This document shows, in pieces, positions 46,317-55,671 of a stretch of DNA of 64,000 bases. The stretch covers positions 620,001-684,000 of the forward strand of contig NZ_JANUGV010000002.1 in the NCBI RefSeq assembly GCF_024753215.1, in the 5' to 3' direction. The stretch comes from Massilia solisilvae (lineage in GTDB: Bacteria; Pseudomonadota; Gammaproteobacteria; Burkholderiales; Burkholderiaceae_D). Position 1 is the first letter of the stretch. Every line of letters starts with the position of its first letter. The position numbers and the translations under genes were made by a program. The notes under the pieces are model-generated. The model was given only the letters and a program-made list of their open reading frames with translations. It made no database searches and had not been told where the DNA came from.

Positions 46317-47477
46317 CTAATCCACCGTATGGCCCGCCAGCGGCAGCACGATCTCGATCCGGGTGCCGGGCGGCTCGTCGCTGGTGATGGTGATTTCACC
46401 GTTCATGGCCCACACGCGCTCGCGCATGCCGATCAGGCCCAGCGATTCGGCCTTTTCCATGTCCTCGGTGCGAATGCCGCGGCCGTCGTCGCGGATCTGG
46501 ATGAGGAGTTCCCCGTTCAGGCGGTACAGGTTCATGGTCACGTTGTGGGCGTTGGCATGGCGCGCGATGTTGGTCAGCGCCTCTTGCACGATGCGAAAGA
46601 TCGCCGTGCTGGCAGCGTCGTCCAGCCGCAGCTCCGCTTCGTCCGCGAACAGCGCGGCCGGAATGCCGTGGCGCTCGACGAAATCGTCGCGCAGGCCCTG
46701 CAGCGCAAAGTAGAGGCCACCTTCGTCGAGCGCGCGCGGGCGCAGGTTGGTGGCAATGCGGCGCAGCGACGTGATGGCGGTCAGCAGGTTGTTTTCCATG
46801 CCGGCCATGAGCTTGAGCGAATCGGGCGTGTTGCCGTCCGCCTGCTGCAACAGCGTCAGGTCCATGCGCAGCGAGGCCAGGATCTGGCCCAGGTCGTCGT
46901 GCAGCTCGCGCGCGATGTAGGCGCGTTCTTCCTCGCGGATGGTCTGCAGCGCCGCCGACAGCTGGCGCAGCTGGTCGCGCGAGCGCGACAGCTTTTGCTG
47001 GACCATGTGGCGCTCGGTCACGTCGCGCAGGATGATGGTGTGCAGCGGCCGGCCGTTGCGGTAGCTGGTGGAGATGGAACCTTCGATCGGGAACAGCTGG
47101 CCGCTGCCGCGCACCCCGGTGGCCGCGCAATCGCTGCCGCGCCGGCCGGCCCGGCCGCCGCTGGCGCGGAACCAGGTGGTGACCACCCCGCTGGCGCCGG
47201 TTGGCGGGTGCAGGTAGCGGGTCAGGGGCTGGCCGCGCATTTCCCATGTGCTGGACAAAAACATGCCGGCGGCCGACGGGTTGGCGAGCACAATCTGGTT
47301 GTCCTCGTCCACCGTGATGATGGCCTCGCTGGCGTTGTTGACGATTTCCTCGCTGTGGGCCGAAAACCGGGGCCCGGAGCGACGTTCCTGGCGCGCAAAC
47401 CACGCTCCACCGACACAGCCGAGCACGAACATGGCCACGCCCCACCCACGAGAACGGGCTCCGGGTTTCTTGTTCAT
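46317..47477 (-). CDS. NarL-type sensor histidine kinase (HisKA_3), orphan
   Basis: 386 residues. One N-terminal membrane helix (~12-28), a PAS domain (~38-160, IVNNASEAIITVDEDNQ), a HisKA_3 dimerisation domain with the phospho-accepting histidine in ARELHDDLGQ, and an HATPase_c domain with IVQEALTNIARHA and DDGRGI. Kinases of this class normally pair with NarL/FixJ-type regulators with a LuxR helix-turn-helix, but none is encoded nearby; the regulator 106 bp upstream is of LytTR type. All motifs for activity look intact. Confidence 0.9.
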   Translation of the reverse strand: MNKKPGARSRGWGVAMFVLGCVGGAWFARQERRSGPRFSAHSEEIVNNASEAIITVDEDNQIVLANPSAAGMFLSSTWEMRGQPLTRYLHPPTGASGVVTTWFRASGGRAGRRGSDCAATGVRGSGQLFPIEGSISTSYRNGRPLHTIILRDVTERHMVQQKLSRSRDQLRQLSAALQTIREEERAYIARELHDDLGQILASLRMDLTLLQQADGNTPDSLKLMAGMENNLLTAITSLRRIATNLRPRALDEGGLYFALQGLRDDFVERHGIPAALFADEAELRLDDAASTAIFRIVQEALTNIARHANAHNVTMNLYRLNGELLIQIRDDGRGIRTEDMEKAESLGLIGMRERVWAMNGEITITSDEPPGTRIEIVLPLAGHTVD

Positions 47478-47583
47478 GTGAAATGCCTGTTGTTGGCCCG
47501 CTAACGCGGACGCAACCTCTACATTAAGGCGGCGGCAGGCAATAGTGATTGATGCGCGACAAAGGGGCAGGGCGCCCCTTCGC

Positions 47584-48345
47584 CTACATCTGCTTGAACA
47601 GGTGCAGGAAGCTGCGGCTCACTTCCAGCCGCTCCGGACGCCCCTTGACCATGACCAGGTGGCGGCCGCGGATATCGCGCGTGACGCCCTCGATCGCGTT
47701 CACGTTGACCAGGGTGGCGCGGTGGATCTGCCAGAACAGCGACGGGTCCAGCTCTTCGGCCAGGTCGCGCACGGGCTTCCTGATCAGCGCTTCAAACTTT
47801 TCGGTCTGCACGCAGGTGTATTTTTCATCGGAGCGGAAGAACAGGATCTCCTCGACCGGGATCATGCGCAGGTCCTGGCCGATGCTGGCCTGGATCCATT
47901 GCAGGTATTTTTGCTTGGGCGCGGCCACCTTCTCGGCGATCTGCGACAACAGCGCGGTGACGCTGTCGTTGACCTGCTCCCTGGGCCCGGCCAGGCGTTC
48001 CTTCAGGCGGTCCACCGTCACCTTCAGGCGCTCGGTCTCGGTGGGCTTGAGCAGGTAGTCCACGGCGCCGCGCTCGAACGCCTCGACCGCGTACTGGTCG
48101 TAGGCCGTCACGAACACGATGTGGCTCTGGTCGCCGATTTCGCGCGCTGCCTCCATGCCGGTCTTGCCGGGCATGCGGATGTCGAGGAAGGTCAGGTCGG
48201 GCTTGAGCTTGGCCACCAGCTCCACTGCCTCTTCGCCGTTCTTGGCCTCGCCCAGGATTTCCAGCTCCGGCCACACTTCGGAAAGGCGCATGCGCAGCTG
48301 GTCGCGCATCAGTCGTTCGTCGTCGGCAATAATCGCGGTAGGCAT
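47584..48345 (-). CDS. LytTR-type response regulator
   Basis: 253 residues. Receiver domain (1-120) with the phosphorylated Asp55 in LTFLDIRMPG, the acidic pair DDE at 8-10 and the conserved T and K positions (FVTAYD, LLKPTE). A C-terminal LytTR DNA-binding domain (~150-250) carries RSDEKYTCVQT and FWQIHRATLVNVNAI. Encoded 78 bp after the LytS-type kinase on the same strand, forming a two-component pair. Family members typically activate cell-surface or metabolic genes. Confidence 0.93.
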   Translation of the reverse strand: MPTAIIADDERLMRDQLRMRLSEVWPELEILGEAKNGEEAVELVAKLKPDLTFLDIRMPGKTGMEAAREIGDQSHIVFVTAYDQYAVEAFERGAVDYLLKPTETERLKVTVDRLKERLAGPREQVNDSVTALLSQIAEKVAAPKQKYLQWIQASIGQDLRMIPVEEILFFRSDEKYTCVQTEKFEALIRKPVRDLAEELDPSLFWQIHRATLVNVNAIEGVTRDIRGRHLVMVKGRPERLEVSRSFLHLFKQM

Positions 48346-48423
48346 GGTTGGAGTCCGGTCGAATCAGTCGAGTGTTAATTATTCAATAAAAATGGCGTGC
48401 CGTGCAATAGATGATGCCGTATA

Positions 48424-49680
48424 TCACTTCGCGGCGGCGAGCTGGTAGGGAATTTCGATGGTAGCGATCACGCCGGTCGGGCTGTTGGCCGCGATCAGCA
48501 GCTGGCCCGCCTCGCCGTGCAGCAGCTTGAGGCGTTCGCGGATGTTGGTCAGGCCCAGGCCGGTGCCGTTGCTGGGCATGACGCCAAAGCCCACGCCGTT
48601 GTCGGCCACCGTCACGCGCAGCTTGTTGTGGGCCACCTCGGCCATCACCTTCAGCGTGCCGCCCTCCGGCTTGCATTCCAGCCCGTGCTTGATCGCGTTC
48701 TCGACCAGAGACTGCAGCATCATCGGCGGAAAGGCGGCGGTGCGCAGGCCCTCGGGAATGTCGATGGCGACCGTCAGGCGCTCTTCCATGCGCATCTTGA
48801 GCAGGGCAAGGTAGGCGGTGACCATGTCCACCTCGCGCCCGAGGTTGGTGGTCAGGTTCGAGTCGCGCATTTGCGGCAGCACGGCGCGCAAGTACTGGAT
48901 CAGGCTGCGCTGCATGGCCGAGGCGCGCGGCGGGTTGGTCTCGATCAGGTGCTCGACCGAGGCGAGGGTATTGAACAGGAAGTGCGGCTCGACCTGGGCT
49001 TGCATCATCTGCATCTTTGCTTCCGACAGCTGGCGCTGCATCGATTCGCGCTCGGCCGCGGCGGTGGCGGTCTGGGTTGCCAGTTCGGCGCGCTTCTTGC
49101 CGCCCACCAGCGCCTTGGTGCCGAACAGGGCCAGCATCAGCAGCCACACGAAGCTGGTGAACCAGGTCGAGGCCTGCTTGTGGTAGCGGCTGACCTTGGC
49201 CTCGGCCGCGTCGTCCACGGCCTGCTCGATCGCGTCGGACAGCTCCTGGCCGATCTGCGGCGGCAGGTCGATGTGGACCTCGTCGCCGTTCTCGGTGTGC
49301 ACCGTGGGCTTGCCGTTGCCCTTCTTGGGCAGGTCCGGCGCCGGGGCCGCGCCCGGCCCGGACTGCGCGGCGCCAGGCACCTCCGGCTCGCCGGGGCGGC
49401 TCTTGGTCGGGTTGAAATGGATGCCGCTGTCGTCGATCAGGATGCTCGGCTGCTGCGCCTTTTTGCCGGGATGGCGTTCGGTGCGCACGATTTCCTCGTC
49501 CGACGAGCTCGAGAACAGCTCTTCCTGAACGATGGCGGCGGCGATCAGCGTGAGCGCGGCAACCAGGAAGAATTTCCACCACGACAGCTGGCTGACCCAG
49601 GTCGCGACGCGGTCGAAGGCACGGTAGAGCCAGGACAGGATGCTCGAAATCGTTTGCGGTGTGGATTGCCGTGCTTGCAT
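48424..49680 (-). CDS. LytS-like sensor histidine kinase
   Basis: 418 residues from the ATG at 49680. A first membrane helix (~34-52), a ~110-residue Pro/Gly/Lys-rich extracytoplasmic segment with no known domain, a second helix (~165-185) and a His_kinase domain with the accepting histidine in QVEPHFLFNTLASVEHL. HATPase_c motifs LVENAIKHGLE and NGTGLGLTNIRERL follow. Unlike LytS proper it lacks the multi-helix sensor and GAF region. It precedes the LytTR regulator and almost certainly signals to it. Confidence 0.92.
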   Translation of the reverse strand: MQARQSTPQTISSILSWLYRAFDRVATWVSQLSWWKFFLVAALTLIAAAIVQEELFSSSSDEEIVRTERHPGKKAQQPSILIDDSGIHFNPTKSRPGEPEVPGAAQSGPGAAPAPDLPKKGNGKPTVHTENGDEVHIDLPPQIGQELSDAIEQAVDDAAEAKVSRYHKQASTWFTSFVWLLMLALFGTKALVGGKKRAELATQTATAAAERESMQRQLSEAKMQMMQAQVEPHFLFNTLASVEHLIETNPPRASAMQRSLIQYLRAVLPQMRDSNLTTNLGREVDMVTAYLALLKMRMEERLTVAIDIPEGLRTAAFPPMMLQSLVENAIKHGLECKPEGGTLKVMAEVAHNKLRVTVADNGVGFGVMPSNGTGLGLTNIRERLKLLHGEAGQLLIAANSPTGVIATIEIPYQLAAAK

Positions 49681-49987
49681 GTTCAAGGTCGTCGTATCAT
49701 AGTGTTCTTGCAACCGGCCAGTGTAACCCGCCGTTGCCGCCACGCCCCAGCCGGGTTCGCCGGTTCTGGAACAATTGTTGGGACAATGCAACTGTATGCC
49801 TGCCGCGCCCGGAACCCAAGCCTTGTGCGACAGCCTGCAGGAATCACGGTCTGGAATGCACGGACGGATTGCTGTCGAGCAAACGGGCGAGCAAAACCTG
49901 TAAAACGGAAACTTTGCAAGGTATGATGGGGAAACGTGTCCTGGCCACGCCAGCCCCCAGCTTCGTTTTCGATGAAAGGGTTTGCCG
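49681..49987. other. 307-bp intergenic region
   Basis: Spacer between the divergent LytS-like kinase and the DHH phosphoesterase. It contains a possible -10 TATGAT at 49922-49927 for the plus-strand gene with no convincing -35, and a GAAAGGG ribosome site just before the ATG at 49988. No repeat-family copy, terminator or coding frame was seen. Confidence 0.5.
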
Positions 49988-50926
49988 ATGACTGCCGTTT
50001 CCCCCAAATTCCGCCTTGTGACCCGCAGCGATTTTGACGGGCTGGTCTGTGCGGTCCTGCTCAAGCACCTGGACCTGATCGACGACATCCTGTTTGTGCA
50101 TCCGAAGGACATGCAGGACGGGAAAATCGCAATCGGCCCGCGCGACATCACGACCAACCTGCCGTACGTGGCCGGCGCGCACCTGGTGTTCGACCACCAC
50201 CTGTCCGAAACGATACGCAATAGCGCCCGCCACCAGAACCATGTGATCGATCCCACGGCACCGTCGGCCGCGCGCGTGGTGTACGACTACTACGGTGGGG
50301 CCAGGGCGTTCCCGGCGGCGTGGAAGGAGATGATGGCGGCTGTGGACAAGGGCGACTCGGCCCAATTTACGCGCGCCGAGGTGCTGGACCCGAAGGGCTG
50401 GGACTTGCTGAACTTCCTGATGGACGCGCGCACCGGGCTGGGGCGGTTCAGGAACTTCCACATCTCCAACTATCAGTTGATGATGGACCTGATCGACCAC
50501 TGCAGGCACCTGTCGATCGATGCCATCATGCAGTTGCCGGACGTGCGCGAGCGCAGCAACATGTACATGGAGCACAACGCGCGCTGCCAGGAACAGATTC
50601 GCCGCTGCGCCACCGTGCACAGGAACCTGGTGGTGCTCGACCTGCGCGCGGAGGAAACCATCTACGCCGGCAACCGCTTCCTGATCTACGCGCTGTTCCC
50701 CGAGGCGAACATTTCGATCCACGTGCTGTCGGGACTGAAGAACCAGAATACCGTGTTCGCGACCGGCAAGTCGATCCTGAACCACACGTCCCGGACCAAC
50801 ATCGGCGCGCTGATGCTTGAATACGGCGGGGGCGGGCACGAGAATGCCGGCACCTGCCAGGTGTCCAACGAGATTGCCGAAGAAGTGCTGGGGGCGCTGA
50901 TCCAGCGGATTACCAGCGAAGGGTGA
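49988..50926 (+). CDS. DHH-family phosphoesterase
   Basis: 312 residues. The DHH domain has RSDFDGLVCAVLL, FDHHLSET (metal-binding His-His) and AVDKGDSAQ, and the C-terminal part ends in a DHHA1-type glycine motif, GGGGHENAGTC. Known relatives hydrolyse nano-RNA, pAp or cyclic dinucleotide products, or polyphosphate; the sequence does not decide which. The ATG at 49988 has a GAAAGGG ribosome site; an in-frame TTG at 49982 is less likely. Monocistronic. Confidence 0.88.
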   Translation: MTAVSPKFRLVTRSDFDGLVCAVLLKHLDLIDDILFVHPKDMQDGKIAIGPRDITTNLPYVAGAHLVFDHHLSETIRNSARHQNHVIDPTAPSAARVVYDYYGGARAFPAAWKEMMAAVDKGDSAQFTRAEVLDPKGWDLLNFLMDARTGLGRFRNFHISNYQLMMDLIDHCRHLSIDAIMQLPDVRERSNMYMEHNARCQEQIRRCATVHRNLVVLDLRAEETIYAGNRFLIYALFPEANISIHVLSGLKNQNTVFATGKSILNHTSRTNIGALMLEYGGGGHENAGTCQVSNEIAEEVLGALIQRITSEG

Positions 50927-50944
50927 CCGACCGGCCAACCTACG

Positions 50945-51062
50945 CGTCGTCCCGGCGAAAGCCGGGCCCCATGCTGAGCTTACAGGCCCTCGGCACAAGA
51001 ATGGGGCAGGCCGTGTTTCGGGGCTTCTGACGCTCCGCATGGATCCCGGCCTGCTGCCGCGA
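50945..51062. repeat. Palindromic repeat family I, paired copy 4 (second half degenerate)
   Basis: First unit CGTCGTCCCGGCGAAAGCCG...CCATGCTGAG is intact; its inverted partner (GCATGGATCCCGGCCTGCTGC) is decayed. It lies between the convergent DHH and PAS-GGDEF-EAL genes. Confidence 0.75.
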
Positions 51063-51070
51063 TGCGCTGT

Positions 51071-53458
51071 CTACGCAAATTGCCGCGTCTTCAATAGCTC
51101 GCAGGCCTGCTCTTCCGGCAGCGGTTCGCTGAACCACGTGCCCTGGATCTGGTCGCAGCCGTTGGACGCCAGGAACTCCATCTGCGCGCGCGTCTCCACC
51201 GCCTCGCCGATCACCGCCATCTCCAGGTTGTGGCCGATGTCGATCAGGGTCTTGGCCAGCTTGCCGGCCGGCTTGCCACCCGCCGCCGCATGCACGGTCG
51301 AGCGTGCCAGCTTGACCTGCGCCACGTCCAGCTGCTGCAGGAAGGCCAGGTCGGAAATGCCGTGACCAAACGCATCGACCGTCAGCGGCGTGCCCAGCGA
51401 GCGCAACTGCGCGGCCACGTCGCGCCCCAGGCCGGGGTTGCGGATCAGCGCCTCCTCGCGCAGCTCCACTTCCAGGTTGTGCGGCGACAGCCCGAAGCGC
51501 CGCAGCCGCTCGCCGATGCCGGCCACGAAGTCGTGCTGGCAGTACTCGCGCTGCGACACGTTCACCGACAGCGGCAACTCGTCATAACCGAGCTGCTTGA
51601 GCCGGTCGAGAAACGCGCAGGCCTGGTCCAGCACGCGGTTGCCGATCGGGACGATGGTGCCGCTTTCCTCGGCCTCGGCCAAGAACGCGGACGGCAGCAG
51701 CACCCCGTTTTCCGGATGGCGCCAGCGCAGCAGCGCCTCGAAGCCGCGCACCTTGCCCGAGCGCAGATCGACGCGCGGCTGGTAGACCAGAAACAGCTCG
51801 TCGCGCTCGAGCGCCTCGCGCATGCCGTGTTCCAGGCGCTGCTTGGCCTCGGTGGTCGATTTCATGTCGGCCGAGAAGAACGCAACCTCGTTGCGGCCGC
51901 TGGCCTTGGCGTGGTACATCGCCACGTCGGACGCGCGCACCAGGTCGGCCGCGGTGACGCCGTCGTGCGGGTACACCGACACCCCCAGGCTGGCGCCGAC
52001 GGGAATTTCCTTGCGGTTGAACGAGACCGGCATCGTCAGGGCGCTGCGCACGCGCTCGATCATGCGCAGGGCGTAGCGCAGCGAGGGCTGGTTGACCAGC
52101 ACCAGCACGAACTCGTCGCCGGACAGGCGCGACACCGTGTCGCTGTCGCGCACCGAGGCCTGCAGGCGCTTGGCGACGACCTTGAGCACCACGTCGCCGG
52201 CCTCGTGGCCGAAGGTGTCGTTGACGCTCTTGAAGTTGTTCAGGTCGATCAGCACCACGGCCACCAGCGATTTGTGGCGCTGCGCCAGGTGCAGCGACTG
52301 TTCCAGCCGGTCCCACAGCAGGTTGCGGTTGGCCAGGCCGGTAAGGGGATCGTGGTTGACCTCGTGCTCCAGGTGCGCGGTGCGCTGCTTGGTGGCCGTT
52401 ACGTCGTTCATGACACCAATGAAATGGGTCACGTGCCCGGTTTCGTCGGTCACCGGCGTGATGTTCAGGTCGTTCCAGAACAGTTCGCCGTTCTTGCGCC
52501 TGTTGCGAAACACTACGTTGACGGCGCGGCGCCCGTCGAGCGCTTCGCGCACCTGGTTGCGCTCGTTGCTGTCCGTGTCGGGAACGGCCATGAAGCGCGG
52601 GTCGCGCCCCATCACCTCGGCTGCGCTGTAGCCGGTGATGCGCTCGAAGGCCGGGTTGACGTACTCGATCGGGTGGTCGCGGCGCTCGCAGCCGGTGATG
52701 ACGATGCCGTTGCTGGCCGCATGCAGCGCCCGTTCGCGCAGGCGCAGCTGCTGCTCCTGCTGGCGCTGGTCGGTGATGTCCAGGCCCATGCCGAACAGGT
52801 AGTCGCCGCCGATGCAGGGCACCCGCGTGCCGCACAGCAGCATCGGGATCTCGCGGCCGCTGCGGGTCACGTGGTCGGCCTCGATCTGGATTTCCTTGCC
52901 ATCATCGAATACCTGCCGGATTGCTTCGGCAATGCGGGGACGCTCCTTGACGTCGAAGAACTCGAGCGCGTTGGCTGCGGCCAGTTCGTCCGGCGTCATC
53001 TCGGCCAGGCGTTCGAGGTTGCGGTTCCACAGCACAAAGCGGCGGTCGCGGTTGAGGGCGTAGAAAGTGCCGGGGAACATCTCCACAATCGTGCTCATCG
53101 GCGTGCGGGCCACGCGCTCCGCTTCCGATTCGTGCGTCCCGACCGAGGTGACGCTGGCTACACAGCCCTCGAACGCGGCGGCGGCGCCGTATTGCGGGGC
53201 AAGGTTCAGGCTGACCGGCCCGCCGCAGGCCGGCATGCGGACCGTGAGTTCGCCCGGGTGGCCCGCCGCGACCAGCTGCGCCCAACGCTCGGACCATTCG
53301 CCGCGCGAGGCCGGATCGAGCAGCGTGCACACGGTTTGCCCGATGGCCTGGCTGGCCGCCAGGCCGAACAATGCCGCGCAGTTCGCGTTCCAGCTGACGA
53401 TTTTCCCGGCCTGGTCGACGAGAAAGGAGGTTCGCTCCCTCGGCTCCGTGCTGAACAT
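51071..53458 (-). CDS. PAS-PAS-PAS-GGDEF-EAL protein with degenerate EAL
   Basis: 795 residues, no membrane helix. Three PAS-like modules (~5-105, ~120-250, ~260-385), GGDEF (~385-550) and EAL (~560-790). The GGDEF motif reads SGDEF (Ser446), with an upstream RxxD (RDSD). The EAL motif itself (E574) is present, but the catalytic loop DDFG is DAFG (Asp695-Ala696) and the usual KID-type motif is KLA (Ala718), so phosphodiesterase activity is doubtful and c-di-GMP binding is more likely. The start ATG at 53458 follows GGAGGGAG; the frame upstream runs over the next gene and is not used. No co-transcribed partner. Confidence 0.92.
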   Translation of the reverse strand: MFSTEPRERTSFLVDQAGKIVSWNANCAALFGLAASQAIGQTVCTLLDPASRGEWSERWAQLVAAGHPGELTVRMPACGGPVSLNLAPQYGAAAAFEGCVASVTSVGTHESEAERVARTPMSTIVEMFPGTFYALNRDRRFVLWNRNLERLAEMTPDELAAANALEFFDVKERPRIAEAIRQVFDDGKEIQIEADHVTRSGREIPMLLCGTRVPCIGGDYLFGMGLDITDQRQQEQQLRLRERALHAASNGIVITGCERRDHPIEYVNPAFERITGYSAAEVMGRDPRFMAVPDTDSNERNQVREALDGRRAVNVVFRNRRKNGELFWNDLNITPVTDETGHVTHFIGVMNDVTATKQRTAHLEHEVNHDPLTGLANRNLLWDRLEQSLHLAQRHKSLVAVVLIDLNNFKSVNDTFGHEAGDVVLKVVAKRLQASVRDSDTVSRLSGDEFVLVLVNQPSLRYALRMIERVRSALTMPVSFNRKEIPVGASLGVSVYPHDGVTAADLVRASDVAMYHAKASGRNEVAFFSADMKSTTEAKQRLEHGMREALERDELFLVYQPRVDLRSGKVRGFEALLRWRHPENGVLLPSAFLAEAEESGTIVPIGNRVLDQACAFLDRLKQLGYDELPLSVNVSQREYCQHDFVAGIGERLRRFGLSPHNLEVELREEALIRNPGLGRDVAAQLRSLGTPLTVDAFGHGISDLAFLQQLDVAQVKLARSTVHAAAGGKPAGKLAKTLIDIGHNLEMAVIGEAVETRAQMEFLASNGCDQIQGTWFSEPLPEEQACELLKTRQFA

Positions 53459-53580
53459 GCGATCTCCCTCCGGCGAAGTGCCCGCGCTTGCACTTGGACA
53501 CCGGGGTTGCCGCGGCGTTCCTCCTGTTGTGGAAAAGCCGGTAAAAAAGACCGAGCTACTGATGCGGAACGGCAGTGCCC

Positions 53581-53609
53581 AAAAAAAATGGCCACGCAAG
53601 CGTGGCCAT
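53581..53609 (-). terminator. Rho-independent terminator of the nitronate monooxygenase gene
   Basis: On the minus strand, an ATGGCCACGC / GCGTGGCCAT hairpin is followed by a run of eight T residues, about 20 bp after the stop codon at 53629. Confidence 0.88.
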
Positions 53610-53628
53610 GTCGTCAGGGGCAGCGGGC

Positions 53629-54894
53629 TCAGGCCGCCGCGGCGTCTTCGCGCGGGGGCAGGGCGACCTCGTTGTTGATGCTGAACTGGTAGTCCTTGAA
53701 CACGTGCTCTGCCGACAAGACCTGGTAGCTGCCGTCGGCCAGCTTGTGGGTCGTGTCCTTCAGGCGGTAGGTGGTCGAGCCGCAGGTCCAGCAGTTGAAG
53801 TTGCGCATGTGCGTGCACAGGCAGGTCTTGTCCATCACCGAGATGTTCTTCTCGCCCGGATGCGCCAGCACCTCGCGGTTGTACGAGTTGATGTAGGCGC
53901 AGTTGCCGGTCGCGTCCAGCAGGTAACCGTACGACTCGCAGCCGGGGCGGATGCCCGAGCCGATCGCCGGCGTCTGGCGCAGCATGCGCATCGGGTAGCC
54001 GGTCGGCGACACGCCGTTGACGATGATGTCTTCCTCGCTGGCCTTGAAGTACTCCTGCTTGACGTTGTACGGCAGGCCGCACTCGTGGGTGACGGTGAAG
54101 CGGGTGGCCACCTGCACGCCGCCGGCGCCTTTTTCCAGGAAGCCCACGGCATCGGTGCCGGTGAAGATGCCGCCCGCTGCGATCAGCGGAATCGACAGCT
54201 CTTCCTTGGCAAGGAAAGCATGGATCTCGTCCATGATGGTGTGCAGGTCGTACTGGGCCCAGTCCATGCCGAAGCCCAGGTGGCCGCCAGCGAGCGGGCC
54301 TTCGACGATCACGAAGTCGGGCAGGCGGTTCAGGCGCGCGACCTTCTTCAGGAACAGCTGCAGCGCGCGCACCGACGACACGATGATGCCCAGCTGGGCG
54401 TCACGGAAGCGCGGGTGATCCTTGATCAGCTCGAACGAACCCAGGTGCAGGCCGGCCGACATGGTGATGCCGTCGATGCCCGCGTCCAGCGCGGAGGCCA
54501 GGCGCGTGCGCAGCGTCTCCTTGGGTGCGTTCATGGTCAGCTTTTCCATGCAGTTCACGAAGATCAGGCCGTCGCCTTTCTTCGCTTCCATGGTCGCGCC
54601 CACGTGCAGGCGCGTGGCCTCGGCCAGGCGGTCCAGGTCGAACTGGACCACCGATTTGTCCATGTTGTTGATGTTGAACTTGTAGAGCTTGGTCTTGTCC
54701 TTGACGAAGGTGGTGTCGAACTTGCGGTCCGACACGTCCGGCACCATGGCATCGGAAATGTGGCCGATACCGCCCAGGCGCGCCGCTTCCAGCGCCAGTT
54801 CCGAGGTCGAGATGTCCACGCCCATTCCGCCGATCATGATGGGCACATATTCCTTGTTGCCCAAACGCAGGCGAAAATCATCAACACGTTTCAT
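53629..54894 (-). CDS. Nitronate monooxygenase-like flavoprotein with Cys-rich tail
   Basis: FMN-dependent TIM-barrel protein of 421 residues, of the 2-nitropropane dioxygenase / nitronate monooxygenase family. FMN-site motifs are PIMIGGMGVDIS at the N-terminus, EGPLAGGHLG and IAAGGIFTGTDAVGFLEKGA. The C-terminal ~90 residues are an extension with clustered cysteines: TCLCTHMRNFNCWTCGS plus CESYGYLLDATGNCAY earlier. That would suit a metal centre and is unusual for the family. Substrate unknown. It ends at a strong terminator and is monocistronic. Confidence 0.85.
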   Translation of the reverse strand: MKRVDDFRLRLGNKEYVPIMIGGMGVDISTSELALEAARLGGIGHISDAMVPDVSDRKFDTTFVKDKTKLYKFNINNMDKSVVQFDLDRLAEATRLHVGATMEAKKGDGLIFVNCMEKLTMNAPKETLRTRLASALDAGIDGITMSAGLHLGSFELIKDHPRFRDAQLGIIVSSVRALQLFLKKVARLNRLPDFVIVEGPLAGGHLGFGMDWAQYDLHTIMDEIHAFLAKEELSIPLIAAGGIFTGTDAVGFLEKGAGGVQVATRFTVTHECGLPYNVKQEYFKASEEDIIVNGVSPTGYPMRMLRQTPAIGSGIRPGCESYGYLLDATGNCAYINSYNREVLAHPGEKNISVMDKTCLCTHMRNFNCWTCGSTTYRLKDTTHKLADGSYQVLSAEHVFKDYQFSINNEVALPPREDAAAA

Positions 54895-55037
54895 TGCTAT
54901 CCTTAACTGCCCCTTGGTCCTTGAGGTCCCGCCGGTGAAATTTACGCGGCCATCATTCTACCCCAAGGCAAGAGGGCAAAACGCGGCCGTGACCCTTTAA
55001 CGACAGGGTTTTGAGCGAACGACCGTTCTTTTAATCG

Positions 55038-55523
55038 CTAATCGCGGAAGTTGTTGAATTCCAGCGGCAGGTCGGTCACATCCTTGCGCAGCATGGCAAT
55101 CGCGGCCTGCAGGTCGTCGCGCTTGGCGCCCGAGACCCGCACCGATTCGCCCTGGATGCTGGCCTGCACCTTCATCTTGCTTTCCTTGATCAGCTTGGTG
55201 ATCTTCTTGGCGTCCTCGGTTTCGATACCGTTACGCACCTTGATCACCTGCTTGACCTTGTCGCCGCCGATCTTCTCGACCTTGCCTTCGTCCAGGAAGC
55301 GCACGTCGACCTTACGCTTGGTCATTTTGTTGACCAGAATGTCCTTGACCTGGCCGAGCTGGAATTCGGAGTCGCCGGTGACGGTCAGCTCGCGGTCCTT
55401 CTGCTCGATCCTGGCGCCGGTGCCCTTCAGGTCGAAGCGGGTGGTGATTTCCTTGTCCGTCTGCTCGACCGCGTTCTTCACTTCGACCATGTTTGCTTCG
55501 CAAACGACATCAAAAGATGGCAT
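55038..55523 (-). CDS. yajQ: YajQ family nucleotide-binding protein (UPF0234)
   Basis: 161 residues with the conserved start [19 protein letters not shown] and a second half [19 protein letters not shown]. Family members bind nucleotides, and some bind c-di-GMP as effectors (established in Xanthomonas for one member); the role here is not shown. ATG with an AGAGGA ribosome site. Divergent from murB. Confidence 0.94.
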   Translation of the reverse strand: MPSFDVVCEANMVEVKNAVEQTDKEITTRFDLKGTGARIEQKDRELTVTGDSEFQLGQVKDILVNKMTKRKVDVRFLDEGKVEKIGGDKVKQVIKVRNGIETEDAKKITKLIKESKMKVQASIQGESVRVSGAKRDDLQAAIAMLRKDVTDLPLEFNNFRD

Positions 55524-55671
55524 GGTGGGAATCCTCTTGCAAATTTATGAATGGCGATATTCTAACGGACAACCCGCCGCCAAGCCTTGAACGCGGCTGG
55601 CTTTTTTGCCGGACGGGCACGCTTTTGCCACTATAATCGGATGCACTTGCGGTCGCTTCATCCCGAATTCC

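Noticed and set aside
51071..54082. A 1003-residue version of the second GGDEF-EAL protein
   Set aside because: The extra N-terminal part runs over a terminator and antisense through the next gene's 3' end; ATG 53458 has a strong ribosome site.
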